Source: Sphingosinithalassobacter tenebrarum (lineage in GTDB: Bacteria > Pseudomonadota > Alphaproteobacteria > Sphingomonadales > Sphingomonadaceae). Taken from it: DNA of 64,000 nt. This document shows, one piece after another, positions 55,282 to 64,000 of this stretch (position 1 is its first letter; every line of letters starts with the position of its first letter). The notes under the pieces are model-generated. The model ran no database searches, had not been told where the DNA came from, and worked only from the letters and a program-made list of their open reading frames with translations. The stretch lies in contig NZ_CP049109.1 of the NCBI RefSeq assembly GCF_011057975.1, positions 3,069,001 to 3,133,000 of the forward strand, in the 5' to 3' direction. Both the position numbers and the translations under genes were made by a program.

Positions 55282-55668
55282 TCACGCTCCTATAAGCCCC
55301 AATTCGGCCAGCCGCCGTGGCAGCGTGTCGACCGTCATCGCGCCCGCCACTAGCAGCGCGGCAATACTGATGGCCAGCACCGCCCCGGCAAGCATGTCTT
55401 TCGCTGCCTTCACTTCGGGATGGATGCTTGGGTGCAGCAGGTCGATCACCGCTTCAAGCGCCGAATTGAGCAGTTCGAGTGCGAGCACCAGCGCTGTGGT
55501 GATGGCGACAATAGCCCACCAGGCAGGTGCGGGCCGCAACACGATCAGCGCCAACAGCGCTAGCGCTGCCATCCCGGTCTGATTGCGAAAGCTGCGCTCG
55601 CGCCGCCATCCGGTAGCAAGCCCGGTCAGCGCAAAGCCCAACCGCTCACGAAACGGACGATTCTTCAT
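55282..55668 (-). CDS. dgkA: Diacylglycerol kinase
   Basis: A 128-aa three-helix membrane kinase. Conserved residues appear in GWRRERSFRNQTGMAALALL and LELLNSALEAVIDLLHPSIH, followed by EVKAAKDMLAGAVLAISIAA. It phosphorylates diacylglycerol and similar lipids. Its ATG overlaps the stop codon of the antiporter gene (ATGA). Confidence 0.94.
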   Translation of the reverse strand: MKNRPFRERLGFALTGLATGWRRERSFRNQTGMAALALLALIVLRPAPAWWAIVAITTALVLALELLNSALEAVIDLLHPSIHPEVKAAKDMLAGAVLAISIAALLVAGAMTVDTLPRRLAELGLIGA

Positions 55669-57440
55669 TCTTCCTCGCCGCGCCGTGCCGCCGCCACCGT
55701 CGCATGGGTGAACATCCGGTCGCGCGCGGCGCGGATGTCGCCGGTTTCCTTCTGAATCTTGAGCCGCTGCGCGTCGCGATCGCGATAATCGGCGTCGGTC
55801 TTTTCGATCTCGCTTTCATCGACGCCTACCGCCGCCATCGCCCGGCGCGCCATGACTATCGCCGATTCAAACACTTCGCGCACCGCGCCTTCGATCGGCG
55901 CGCCGCGAATGCGCATGATGCTACGCCGGTCATAGACGCGCACGAACAACGTCGCATCGGGAAAAGCGTTGCGCACCCCGTGCAGCATCTCCGCGTCGAG
56001 CGGATCGCCGTCGATGCAGAAACAGATGAGCTGCGCATCGTGCGCGCCCGCCTGGCGCAGGATTTCGAGCCGTGTACCGTCGCCATAATAGACTTTCATG
56101 CCGAACGTGCCCGCCGTCTCGATCATCTCGACATCGCGATCGATCAGCGTGACCGTCAGCCCCTGCCCCAACAGCATCTGCGCCACCGTCTGCCCGAAGC
56201 GGCCATAGCCGACGATGATCGCGCTGGCGCCGTCCTGCTGCGGGCCCTCCATCTCGCGCGCGGCGGCTTCGGGTTCGGTGCGCAGCCGCCGCGTCGCCAT
56301 CATCAGGAACGGCGTGGTCGCCATCGACAAGGTGACGACCGCGCCGAACAGGCTCGCCGCGCTGTTCTCGATCAGCATCGCCTGCTGCGCCTGCGCGAAC
56401 AGCACGAAGCCGAATTCGCCGCCCTGGCTGAGCAGCAGTCCGGTGGCAAAGGCCCGCCGCCAGGGCATGTGGAACGCGCGCGCCAGCAAGGTGATCACCA
56501 GCGTCTTCGAGGCGATCAGCGCCGCCGCCATGCCCGCCACGAACACCGGCCGCTCGGCGATCGCGCCAAGATCGAGCGACATGCCGACCGCGACGAAGAA
56601 CAGCCCGATCAGGATCGACCGGAACGGCTCGACATCGGCCTCGATCTGGTGGCGATAGGGGCTGTCGGCGAGCATCACGCCCGCGACGAACGCGCCGAGC
56701 GCGATCGACAGCCCCAGCGCGTGCATCAGCGCCGAGGCCGCAATCACCACGAACAACCCGGCAAAGATGAACATCTCGCGCTCGCCGAGATTGCCGATCA
56801 GGCGGAACAGCGGCCGCAGCAGATAGCGCCCCACAAGCACCAGCCCGCCGACGGCGAGCAGCGTGTAGAGCCCCAGCTGCCATCCCGGCGGCCCGCCGGC
56901 ATCGGCCGGATTGCGCGACATGGCCGCGACGATCGTGATCAGCGGCACGATCGACAGATCCTGGAACAACAGCGTCGAGAATGCCCGCTCGCCCACCGGC
57001 GTGCGCAACCGCCCCGCCGATTGCAGCATCGGCAGCACCTGCGCGGTCGAGGACAGCGCGAGCGGCAGGCCAAGCGCCAGCGCCGCGGCCCAGCTGAACC
57101 GCGTGCTGACGCCGATAATCGCGGTGATGACCAGCCCGCACAGGATCACCTGCAGGAAACCGAAGCCGAAAATATCGCTGCGCATCCGCCACAATCGCGA
57201 CGGGCTCAGCTCCAGCCCGACGATGAACAGCAGCAGCGCGATGCCGAGTTCGGCAATGCCCATCTTGTCCTCGGCATCGCCGACAATGCCCAGCACCTGC
57301 GGCCCCACCATCGCGCCCGCGACGAGATAGCCGAGCGTCGCGCCGAGCCCGAATTTGCGGAACAACAGGACGAAGAACAGCGCGAAGCCGAGGATCGGCG
57401 CGGCGTCGGTGAGCAGCGCCGTGCCCGCATGATGCTCCAT
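55665..57440 (-). CDS. CPA2 monovalent cation:proton antiporter with RCK (TrkA-N) domain, KefB/YbaL type
   Basis: A 591-aa protein. About 12-13 transmembrane segments fill residues 10-385, including GLGATLGYLVAGAMVGPQVL, LGLPLALSSTAQVLPMLQSA and SIALGAFVAGVMLADSPYRH. An RCK NAD-binding domain (residues ~400-520) contains SAIIVGYGRFGQTVAQMLLG and VTLIDRDVEMIETAG. It likely exports K+ (or another cation) in exchange for H+. ATG 57440 shares one base with the stop codon of the upstream IscU-like gene (TGATG). Confidence 0.9.
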   Translation of the reverse strand: MEHHAGTALLTDAAPILGFALFFVLLFRKFGLGATLGYLVAGAMVGPQVLGIVGDAEDKMGIAELGIALLLFIVGLELSPSRLWRMRSDIFGFGFLQVILCGLVITAIIGVSTRFSWAAALALGLPLALSSTAQVLPMLQSAGRLRTPVGERAFSTLLFQDLSIVPLITIVAAMSRNPADAGGPPGWQLGLYTLLAVGGLVLVGRYLLRPLFRLIGNLGEREMFIFAGLFVVIAASALMHALGLSIALGAFVAGVMLADSPYRHQIEADVEPFRSILIGLFFVAVGMSLDLGAIAERPVFVAGMAAALIASKTLVITLLARAFHMPWRRAFATGLLLSQGGEFGFVLFAQAQQAMLIENSAASLFGAVVTLSMATTPFLMMATRRLRTEPEAAAREMEGPQQDGASAIIVGYGRFGQTVAQMLLGQGLTVTLIDRDVEMIETAGTFGMKVYYGDGTRLEILRQAGAHDAQLICFCIDGDPLDAEMLHGVRNAFPDATLFVRVYDRRSIMRIRGAPIEGAVREVFESAIVMARRAMAAVGVDESEIEKTDADYRDRDAQRLKIQKETGDIRAARDRMFTHATVAAARRGEEE

Positions 57441-57886
57441 CAGCCGTCGACCTTCGCCGCGGCCTGCCCGGCGGCTTCGGCAATCGCCTCGAATCCCAGC
57501 CGGATCGAAGGATGGCGCGCTCTGTGCGGCAATGCGGGCGTGAAGATTTCGAGGCCCGGCCATTCGGGCGGTTCGGCCCGTTCCCCGGCGAGCCAGTCAG
57601 TGAGCTGATCGCGTGCCTTCGCCAGCGCGTCGGGCGTCTTGCCGAGCGCGTGCGCGCCCATCAGCGACGCGGACGCCTGCCCCAGCGCGCAAGCGCGCAC
57701 GAGCATCCCGATCGCGCTGACGCGACCGTCCCCGTCGACCTCGACATCGACCGTCACCCGGCTGCCGCAGATCGGCGAGCGTTTTTCGACACTGGCCATC
57801 GGCGCGTCGAGCCGCTGCTGATGCGGCACCGAAGCGGCGAGGCGCAGGATTTCCTTGTTGTAGAGCGGCGCGTTCACGACCGACAT
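57440..57886 (-). CDS. IscU/NifU-N-like iron-sulfur scaffold protein
   Basis: A 148-aa protein of the IscU/SufU fold. It begins VVNAPLYNKEILRLAASVPH; the cysteines are in RSPICGSRVTVDVEVDGDGR and VRACALGQASASLMGAHALG. The third cluster-binding cysteine of IscU is absent from the C-terminal third. Either a two-Cys variant or a non-scaffold relative is possible. It heads a coupled run IscU-like, antiporter, dgkA, DUF423. Confidence 0.8.
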   Translation of the reverse strand: MSVVNAPLYNKEILRLAASVPHQQRLDAPMASVEKRSPICGSRVTVDVEVDGDGRVSAIGMLVRACALGQASASLMGAHALGKTPDALAKARDQLTDWLAGERAEPPEWPGLEIFTPALPHRARHPSIRLGFEAIAEAAGQAAAKVDG

Positions 57887-57987
57887 TTAGGATATTCTCA
57901 CTGCGTTACGAGTCCCGAAAATCGATGCGGCCGAAACCAGTCGGACCGGCTTGCGCGGCGCGGCGACCAACAACCGGGGCTGCTCCG

Positions 57988-58563
57988 TCAGCGGATCATG
58001 TTGCCGTTCGCATCGAGCCGGATGATGTTTTCCTCGTCGGTGGGCGTGCCGAACACCGGTTCCCCCCGGCGGCGCTTGTCGACGAAATCGGCGATGGCGG
58101 CGCTCGATGCGTTGAGCAGCGGATAGACCGTGGCCGTCGTCACCCAGTCGGGGCGTTTGGCCGGACCGCCGCGCACCGTGTCGATCACCAGCATCAGCAA
58201 CAGGAAGGCGAGACTGACGAGGATCAGCCCCTTGAGCGCGCCGAAGCCGAAACCGAGAACGCGGTCGATCGGCCCCAGAAAACTGTCGCGCGTGCGCGCG
58301 CCCACTGCATTGGCGATGATCCGCCCGCCGAAATAGGTGACTCCCGCGACAATCGCGAAAGAGAGGACCGCAGCACCCTGAACCGTGCCGACGGTAGGCG
58401 TCAGCGCTTCGGCCACCGGCGTATGGAAAAGGCGTATCGCGACCACGATCAGCACCCAGGCGAGCAGCGCCAGCACTTCGGTGACGAACCCGCGCATGAA
58501 TCCCAGAATCGCGGAACCGCCGATCGCGAGTAGCACGATGATATCGAGCGCGGTCAAAGTCAT
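57988..58563 (-). CDS. cvpA: CvpA family membrane protein
   Basis: A 191-aa protein with four transmembrane segments over residues 1-125 (LTALDIIVLLAIGGSAILGF, MRGFVTEVLALLAWVLIVVA, GAAVLSFAIVAGVTYFGGRI, GFGFGALKGLILVSLAFLLL). The CvpA pattern DRVLGFGFGALKGLILV is intact, and the tail is hydrophilic. CvpA proteins support cell-envelope homeostasis and colicin V secretion in E. coli. Gap to the IscU-like gene is about 100 bp. Confidence 0.93.
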   Translation of the reverse strand: MTLTALDIIVLLAIGGSAILGFMRGFVTEVLALLAWVLIVVAIRLFHTPVAEALTPTVGTVQGAAVLSFAIVAGVTYFGGRIIANAVGARTRDSFLGPIDRVLGFGFGALKGLILVSLAFLLLMLVIDTVRGGPAKRPDWVTTATVYPLLNASSAAIADFVDKRRRGEPVFGTPTDEENIIRLDANGNMIR

Positions 58564-58655
58564 GCAGCCTCTCCCCCTCCGGCAACATCCGGCATTCTAC
58601 GCCGTGTACCAGCATGCGGCTAGCGGGAAGCTGAACGAAAGCGGGACGCGCCCGA

Positions 58656-59528
58656 TCAGGCGGCGGCCTGCGCCGGTTGCGAGATGGGTTCCGGCACGGA
58701 CTCGGCAGGCGGCGGAGCAGGCTCGACTGCGCAATGCAGATTGCCTTCGCCGATCGCGGCGACCGTTTCCAGCACCGCGTCGATCGTCGCATCGTCGGTG
58801 GGATAGGTCATGTGCGCGCATTCGACTTCGACATTGCCGTCCACCTGTGGCTGCCGGCCGCGCGCGGCGATGCTGGGAACCAGTCCGTCATAGGGCGACC
58901 ATAACGCGACCGTCGGCACCGGCGGCTTTTCCGCGAGCCGTTCTGGATCCGGGTCGAGGACGGTGCGATGGCACGTCACCAGTCGATAGAAATACCAGAT
59001 GAAGCTCGAGCGGATATCGGCGGCGAAGGGACTGCCCATCGTGATGACCGCCGCCACGCGCTCGGGCGATCGCTTCGCATATTCACGCGCGATCACGCCG
59101 CCCAGGCTCCAGCCGATCAGCACAAGCTTCTCGTCGGGCCCGCCCGCCAGCGTTCGCGCGCGTCGATCCAGCCGGTCGAACGTGTCCTCGCCGACGCCCA
59201 GATTGCGGCCCATGCGCCACCCGAACGCCTCGTGCCCGGCGCGACGCAGCCGCACGCGCAGCTTGCGCATCGACCGGTCGGAGGCGAGCAGTCCGGGGAG
59301 CAGCAAGATTCGAACCGAGGGGCGCCCGCGCTGGCGCGCATGCCGATCGCGACGAATCCGGGCAAGCACGCCCCTGGCGCGCGGCGGCGGCACCATGCCG
59401 CCGAGGAACAAGAGCACCTCCCAGCCGAAATGTCGCGCCGAGCGGAACCAGGACGCGAAATTGAATGGGTGCGGTGCGGCAGAATGTTGCATGAAAGAGC
59501 TAACGACCTGCCGCGCATCGGGTTTCAT
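58656..59528 (-). CDS. Alpha/beta-fold hydrolase (lipase-like)
   Basis: A 290-aa protein. RILLLPGLLASDRSMRKLRV begins the fold, and the nucleophile elbow KLVLIGWSLGGVIAREYAKR (GWSLG with the Ser near residue 142) and VITMGSPFAADIRSSF follow. The catalytic His is probably in VECAHMTYP. The C-terminal tail is Pro/Glu/Ala-rich. Start options are ATG 59528 and the in-frame ATG at 59492. Substrate unknown. Confidence 0.82.
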   Translation of the reverse strand: MKPDARQVVSSFMQHSAAPHPFNFASWFRSARHFGWEVLLFLGGMVPPPRARGVLARIRRDRHARQRGRPSVRILLLPGLLASDRSMRKLRVRLRRAGHEAFGWRMGRNLGVGEDTFDRLDRRARTLAGGPDEKLVLIGWSLGGVIAREYAKRSPERVAAVITMGSPFAADIRSSFIWYFYRLVTCHRTVLDPDPERLAEKPPVPTVALWSPYDGLVPSIAARGRQPQVDGNVEVECAHMTYPTDDATIDAVLETVAAIGEGNLHCAVEPAPPPAESVPEPISQPAQAAA

Positions 59529-59634
59529 GGCGGTTGCACGCGGGCGTGACTTTTAGCCGGTCCCGGAAAGGGATGGCGTATCGCGTAGGAGATGGACTAG
59601 GCTGAACGGCAGGTTTCACCGTGCATGCCGCGCT

Positions 59635-60207
59635 TTGCCGAGACTCGGCAGAAAGGGCTCTTCCGCTTTGTGGCGCTTCCTGGTCGACTGGCTGCTCTTC
59701 ATCCTGCCGCTGCCGCAGACACGCGGTTTCGCGCTGCGGCGGCTGCTCTATCGCAGCGGCGGCGTGCGAATGTTCCCGAACAGCTGGATCTGCGGCGACG
59801 TGCGCATCTTCGGGCGCGGCGCGGTCTCGCTCGGGCGGCATGCGTGGATCAGTCCCGGAACGCGTATCTACACGCGGCGCGAAGTATCGATCACCATCGG
59901 TGACGATGTCGATATCGGCCCCTTCACGGTCATCCTGACCGGAAGCCACGAAATCGGCGACAGCCGCAAGCGCGCCGCAGACGTCACCGCCGCGCCGGTG
60001 GTGATTGGCGACGGCACCTGGATCGGTGGCCGCTGTACCATATTGGGCGGCGTCACCATTGGTCGGGGATGCGTGGTGGCGGCAGGCACAGTGGTGACGC
60101 GCGACATTCCCGACAATGTGATGGCGGGCGGCGTGCCCGCGCGCATCATCAAGGCGCTCGACGAAGCCGCGCCGGCTCGGACCCTGCCCGATCAGGACGC
60201 GCCCTGA
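59635..60207 (+). CDS. Left-handed beta-helix (hexapeptide) acyltransferase
   Basis: A 190-aa protein if it starts at TTG 59635; a second TTG at 59668, preceded by AAAGGGCTCTTCCGC, is equally likely (179 aa). A short hydrophobic segment (LWRFLVDWLLFILPLPQTRG) precedes hexapeptide repeats: GDVRIFGRGAVSLGRHAWIS, IGDDVDIGPFTVILTGSHEI, VVIGDGTWIGGRCTILGGVT, IGRGCVVAAGTVVTRDIPDN, and the VPARIIKAL end. This is the architecture of WcaF/WcaB-type O-acetyltransferases of polysaccharide synthesis. No glycan genes are nearby. Confidence 0.88.
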   Translation: MPRLGRKGSSALWRFLVDWLLFILPLPQTRGFALRRLLYRSGGVRMFPNSWICGDVRIFGRGAVSLGRHAWISPGTRIYTRREVSITIGDDVDIGPFTVILTGSHEIGDSRKRAADVTAAPVVIGDGTWIGGRCTILGGVTIGRGCVVAAGTVVTRDIPDNVMAGGVPARIIKALDEAAPARTLPDQDAP

Positions 60208-60217
60208 TCAGGCTTTG

Positions 60218-60781
60218 TCAGCTCTGCCGCGTCGGGCGCAGCGCCCAGCGGTCATACCCGAGTTCCTCGACGCGCTTCAGTATCGCCTCGGCCTCGGCCG
60301 GTTCGGGCCTGGCGTCGCGCGACAGCACCCACAGATAGCGGCCCGTGGGCTCACCGACGATCGCCCAGCTATAGGCCTCGTCATGGTCGAGCACCCAGTA
60401 GTCTCCGGTGTAGAGAGGACCGAAAAAGGCGACCTTGAGCTTGGCATTGCTCTGCTCGTCGGCGATGATCGCGGTCGCACGGGCCTCCTGTACGTCGCCG
60501 TCCGGCCAGCCCCGCATGCCGCGATTCACGACTTCGATCTTTCCGCCGTCGCGCTGGGCATATTCCGCGGTGCAGCCATCCAGCCCCTTTTCGAAGCGAT
60601 TCTCGTGGCGCGCCAGCTCATACCATTTGCCGACATAGCGGCCGAGATCGACCGGCCGAACCGGCTCGGGCACATCTGGATTGATCACCGGCGGCCGCGT
60701 CGCACGCATATAGACGAATGCCCCGCCCACCGCCGCTGCGGCGGCCCCGGCCGCGATCTTGAGAAAGGTGGATTGCTTCAT
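60218..60781 (-). CDS. Lipocalin family protein (Blc-like)
   Basis: A 187-aa protein with an N-terminal membrane anchor or signal (FLKIAAGAAAAAVGGAFVYM) and a lipocalin domain. The structurally conserved motif LGRYVGKWYELARHENRFEK (GxW) is near residue 45, and a second motif TGDYWVLDHDEAYSWAIVGE and the third RYLWVLSRDARP follow. There is no lipobox cysteine, unlike E. coli Blc. It likely binds a lipid at the cell envelope. ATG 60781 is the natural start. Confidence 0.92.
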   Translation of the reverse strand: MKQSTFLKIAAGAAAAAVGGAFVYMRATRPPVINPDVPEPVRPVDLGRYVGKWYELARHENRFEKGLDGCTAEYAQRDGGKIEVVNRGMRGWPDGDVQEARATAIIADEQSNAKLKVAFFGPLYTGDYWVLDHDEAYSWAIVGEPTGRYLWVLSRDARPEPAEAEAILKRVEELGYDRWALRPTRQS

Positions 60782-61166
60782 GGCGGGAGATTGTGCCGGG
60801 TTCGCGCGGCGAAGGGAAGCGTCGGGCTGCGGGAGTGCTGTTCGTGGAAACCTTAATTGCCGCCCATACTCTTGTGCAGCGCAACAAATATTGACCCCGA
60901 ACAACTGTCGGGAAAGATCAAACCCGATCCGAAACGGCCGCTAAAATCTCAGACTCGTTCCCAATATGATATGATATAGTTATGCAGATATGATTTACTT
61001 GAGTCGGTGTTGAATCGATGCTTCATTCCGGCCGAAACAAACGACGAACTTAATCGTTGGTTTTTTGGGGAGTCGAAGCAAACAGCTTCGAAGAGTACCA
61101 TGTTGTGTATCGTATCAGCTTGTTCGCGGCAGCGCGTAGTTCCGGGCGCGACTGAAAATCCTGTCG
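60782..61166. other. AT-richer intergenic region between lipocalin and hybrid kinase
   Basis: About 385 bp with no convincing gene. The stretch 60940-61110 is the AT-richest part of the surroundings, with a TATGATATGATATAG run at 60964-60978. A hairpin TCGAAGC-AAACA-GCTTCGA (61073-61091, perfect 7-bp stem) and a weaker stem AACGA/TCGTT at 61040-61058 followed by T6 (61061-61066) are visible. It could hold divergent promoters or a small RNA; nothing more can be supported. Confidence 0.5.
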
Positions 61167-64000
61167 ATGGCTAGGCGGCTGGCACTCCGTCTCGCGCTGG
61201 GAGCGGTCGCCATCGCACTGCTCTCGATATTCGGCTGGCTGACAGGGCTCACCATCCTCACAAATGGGGGTGTGGGCGGCGCACGCATGTCGCTGAGCAC
61301 CGACTTTCTGACTTTGCTCGTCGTCGGCGCGATCCTGCTTGAAAGCCGGAACCGCGATCGGCGTTTCGCGGGCCAGCCCGCTGCGCGCTGGCTGTCGCTT
61401 GCCGCGCTTGCCGCCGCACTTTGGTTTCTCGTCGGCGATGCGCTGCGCTTCTGGAGCGGGAAGGACCCCGTCGCAGCGAGCGGTGTATCCCCCGGAACCG
61501 CCTTCTGCTTCACCTTGCTCGCGGCGTCGCTTGCGCTGCGGACCGGATCGGCCTCGCACAAGCTCTATTTTCCGCTGCTACTGACGGCGCTGGTCCCGGC
61601 ATTCGTGGCAATGATCGGCTATATCTACGATCTTTCGGCGCTGCACAGCCTTTCCTTCTTCTTCGATCTCTCGCTGCCGACAACGCTGACCTTGCTCCTG
61701 CTGGTCGCGGCGGCGATGATCTTGCGGGGCGCGCAGACGCCGCTGCGGGTGGCGATGGTGTCGGGACAGGCGGGCAGGACCGCGCGACAGTTGCTCGCGG
61801 CATCGGTTGTCGTTCCGGTGCTGGCGGCGGCCTTGTTCCTGTTGCTCGCGCGGCAGGGTGTTCCCGTTGCCATCGCGATCGCAGCCAACGCGGCGCTGCT
61901 GGTCATCGCGTTCGGCTGCCTCAATCTCGTTATCGCGTCCTTGCTGGAGCGCTCCGAACGCCTTCGGCGCGAGCGCGAACATTTCAACAACGTCATCATC
62001 GAAAACACGCCCGCGGTGATCTATCTCAAGGATCGCGAAGGGCGCTATCAGCTGGTCAATCAGGGTCTTTGCGATGTAACCGGCGTCCCCCGCGAACAGC
62101 TTCTGGGCCGGACCGATGCCGAGGTCTTCCCTACCGAATATGCCGATACATGGCGCGAGACGGATTTGCGCGCGATGCATTCCGAACACGGCATTCGCGA
62201 AGAAGAGGTGGCCGCACATGGCGGCGGCATTCAGTATTTCCTCTCGTTCAAGTCGCCTTATTACGACGATTCCGGCGAGCTGGCAGGCCTTTATGGCGTG
62301 TCGAGCGAAATCACCGAGCGCAAGCTCGCCGAACAGCGGCTGGCGGACCAGAATGCACGCCTGGCACTGCTCGACCAGATCACCCGGACGATCGGCCAGC
62401 GCCAGGATCTTTCCAGCATATTTCAAGTCGCGACGGGTGCGGTGGAAACCGCGCTGCCCGCCGACTTCGCCTGCATCCTGATTTATCACGCGGACGAGGA
62501 AGTGCTGGCGGTAAGCCATCTCGCCGCGCACAGCACGCCGCTGGGCGAGGAGATGAGCCTCGCCACCGGTGCCCGTGTTTCGATCGCGGGAAACAGGCTT
62601 TCCCGGTGTGTGTTCGAGCGCGAACTGATTTACGAGCCGCATATCGAGACGCTCGATTATCCCCTGCCCCGCAGGCTGGCCGATCACGGCTTTTCCTCGC
62701 TCGTCCTGGCGCCGATACCGATCGACAACGAGGTGCATTCGATCCTGTGCGTCGCCCGCCGCGAACCTGCGAGCTTTTCGAGCGTGGATTGCGAGTTCCT
62801 CCGCCAGCTGGGCGAACATCTCGGCCTGTCCGTGGCGCAGGGATTGCTGCATGCCGAGCTGCGCAATGCCTATGACGATCTGAAGCACACCCAGGATGCC
62901 GCGATCGAGCGCGAACGGCTCAGCGCGATCGGGCAAATGGCAAGCGGCATCGCGCACGATATCAACAACGCCATTTCGCCGGTCGCGATCTACACCCAGT
63001 CGCTGATCGAACGCGATCTCGCCATGCCGCAGGAATTGCGCGACTATCTTGCGATCGTCGACGGCGTGGTGCGCGACATTTCGGCAACCGCCGCGCGCAT
63101 GCGCGATTTTTATCGGGCGCGCGACAGCGAATCGAAACGCTCGCAGGTCGACCTCAACCAGCTCATTCCGCAAGTGATCGATCTCACCCGCGCGCGCTGG
63201 CGCGACATGCCGCAACAGCGCGGCATCGTGGTCGAAATGCAGACCGAACTCGCGGCGGACCTGCCCTGCATTTCGGCCAATGCCACCGAGCTTCGCGAGG
63301 TACTGACCAACCTTGTCTTCAACGCAGTCGACGCGTTGCCGAACGGCGGCACCATCACGCTGCGCACCGAAGTCTCGCAATCGGAATCGTCGGGCGCGCC
63401 CGCAGTCGATCTGTATGTCGTCGATACCGGCGAGGGGATGGATGCCGAAACCCGCAAGCGCTGTCTCGAACCGTTTTTCTCGACCAAAGGCGAGCGCGGC
63501 ACCGGCCTGGGGCTGGCGATGGTGTTCGGCGCGGCCAAGCGGCACGATGCGCAAATCGAAATCGAGAGCGCTCCCGGCGCGGGCACTCGGTTCCGCATCC
63601 GCTTCCCCGTCACCGCCATTCAGAAAATGCCGGAGAAACACATGGCGAAAACGCCCGCGCAAGCGCTGCGCATCCTGTTGATCGACGATGATCCGGCGGT
63701 GCTCAAATCAACACTGTTCGTCCTCGAACTCGACAAGCACAAGGTTCAGGCCGAAGGCGACAGCCGCCGCGGCATCGCAACGGCGGAAGCGGCCGCAGCC
63801 GACGGAAGGCCGTTCGATGTCGTGATCACGGATCTCGGAATGCCTCATGTCGACGGCGACCAGGTGGCGAAAGCAGTGAAGGCCGCCTCACCCGGAACCA
63901 CCGTCATCCTGCTGACCGGCTGGGGCCAGCGCATGGACGACGGGAAACAGGCACGGTCGAATATCGATCACATCCTGGCAAAACCGCCCCAGCTCGAAGA
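61167..64000 (+). CDS. Hybrid sensor histidine kinase with PAS, GAF and receiver domains (cut by window edge)
   Basis: At least 944 residues are present and the gene runs off the right edge. The N-terminus (residues ~5-260) has about eight transmembrane segments. A PAS domain follows (~267-390: NNVIIENTPAVIYLKDREGR, VTGVPREQLLGRTDAEVFP), then a GAF domain (~400-560), and a HisKA domain with the phospho-His in QMASGIAHDINNAISPVAIY (~594). The HATPase_c domain (~690-815) shows EVLTNLVFNAVDALPNGGTI, DTGEGMDAETRKRC and GTGLGLAMVFGAA. A receiver domain starts at ~834 (RILLIDDDPAVLKS), with the acceptor Asp in VVITDLGMPH (~888). An in-frame stop 30 nt upstream fixes the start near ATG 61167. Confidence 0.92.
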   Translation, partial: MARRLALRLALGAVAIALLSIFGWLTGLTILTNGGVGGARMSLSTDFLTLLVVGAILLESRNRDRRFAGQPAARWLSLAALAAALWFLVGDALRFWSGKDPVAASGVSPGTAFCFTLLAASLALRTGSASHKLYFPLLLTALVPAFVAMIGYIYDLSALHSLSFFFDLSLPTTLTLLLLVAAAMILRGAQTPLRVAMVSGQAGRTARQLLAASVVVPVLAAALFLLLARQGVPVAIAIAANAALLVIAFGCLNLVIASLLERSERLRREREHFNNVIIENTPAVIYLKDREGRYQLVNQGLCDVTGVPREQLLGRTDAEVFPTEYADTWRETDLRAMHSEHGIREEEVAAHGGGIQYFLSFKSPYYDDSGELAGLYGVSSEITERKLAEQRLADQNARLALLDQITRTIGQRQDLSSIFQVATGAVETALPADFACILIYHADEEVLAVSHLAAHSTPLGEEMSLATGARVSIAGNRLSRCVFERELIYEPHIETLDYPLPRRLADHGFSSLVLAPIPIDNEVHSILCVARREPASFSSVDCEFLRQLGEHLGLSVAQGLLHAELRNAYDDLKHTQDAAIERERLSAIGQMASGIAHDINNAISPVAIYTQSLIERDLAMPQELRDYLAIVDGVVRDISATAARMRDFYRARDSESKRSQVDLNQLIPQVIDLTRARWRDMPQQRGIVVEMQTELAADLPCISANATELREVLTNLVFNAVDALPNGGTITLRTEVSQSESSGAPAVDLYVVDTGEGMDAETRKRCLEPFFSTKGERGTGLGLAMVFGAAKRHDAQIEIESAPGAGTRFRIRFPVTAIQKMPEKHMAKTPAQALRILLIDDDPAVLKSTLFVLELDKHKVQAEGDSRRGIATAEAAAADGRPFDVVITDLGMPHVDGDQVAKAVKAASPGTTVILLTGWGQRMDDGKQARSNIDHILAKPPQLE

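Noticed and set aside
61421..62875. Open frame inside the kinase region
   Set aside because: It is out of frame with the kinase; its Arg-rich translation lacks domains, whereas the frame from 61167 gives PAS, GAF, HisKA, HATPase and receiver motifs.

Overview
The window is a GC-rich (roughly two-thirds G+C), densely coded chromosomal segment of an alphaproteobacterium, most likely a member of the Sphingomonadales. The evidence is the set of TonB-dependent receptors, gene content such as YceI, SWIB-domain, BLUF, SPOR and NDUFAF5-like proteins, the alphaproteobacterial-type acetolactate synthase (GEAS in the ThDP motif), and several families of intergenic inverted repeats of the kind common in sphingomonads. 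I see no rRNA, CRISPR array, prophage or insertion sequence. The two edge genes are cut: a TonB-dependent receptor at base 1 and a hybrid histidine kinase at base 64000.

Layout. 0-4 kb: TonB receptor and AMP-forming acyl-CoA ligase on the minus strand, with a divergent MFS transporter; then tRNA-Leu(UAG). 4-11 kb: trigger factor with a histone-like Lys/Ala/Pro tail, a DUF4328 membrane protein, and the amidotransferase genes gatC-gatA-gatB, with an extra small membrane-protein gene wedged between gatA and gatB. 11-16.6 kb: DUF4153 and DUF3089 proteins, ruvX, an MFS transporter and a frameshifted membrane protein. 16.7-23 kb: pyrB with a degenerate dihydroorotase-like partner, then a compact ParA / ribbon-helix-helix / SPOR cluster with a second, divergent SPOR protein. 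23-29.5 kb: serB, miaA, ilvB-ilvN-ilvC and a YceI protein. 29.5-36.4 kb: TonB receptor, folE-folM-folB, and a flotillin with its YqiJ-type membrane partner. 36.5-40.5 kb: two BLUF photoreceptor proteins flanking leuA, whose leader encodes a leucine-rich peptide; a lipoprotein, a SWIB protein and tRNA-Arg(CCU). 40.7-45 kb: comF-grxC-nitrilase-DUF1178, an NDUFAF5-like methyltransferase, mutT and two Flp pilins. 45-50.6 kb: accA; a 45-aa membrane peptide, a large exported helical-repeat-like protein and xerD; divergent aroK-aroB. 51-60.8 kb: M1 metallopeptidase, sthA (apparent CTG start), an IscU-like / CPA2 antiporter / dgkA / DUF423 operon, cvpA, an alpha/beta hydrolase, a hexapeptide acyltransferase and a lipocalin. 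61.2-64 kb: hybrid sensor kinase.

How genes work together. Branched-chain amino acid synthesis is represented by ilvB, ilvN, ilvC and leuA, aromatic amino acids by aroK-aroB, pterin/folate by folE-folM-folB, pyrimidines by pyrB plus the pseudo-DHOase, and translation fidelity by gatCAB and miaA. Translational coupling by 1-4 base overlaps is frequent (gatA/small ORF/gatB, grxC/nitrilase/DUF1178, xerD, aroK/aroB, the antiporter operon). The most noteworthy items are the leuA leader-peptide attenuator, the BLUF genes flanking leuA, the gatA-gatB insertion, the ParA-RHH-SPOR cluster, the CTG-start sthA and the homopolymer frameshift near 16.46 kb.
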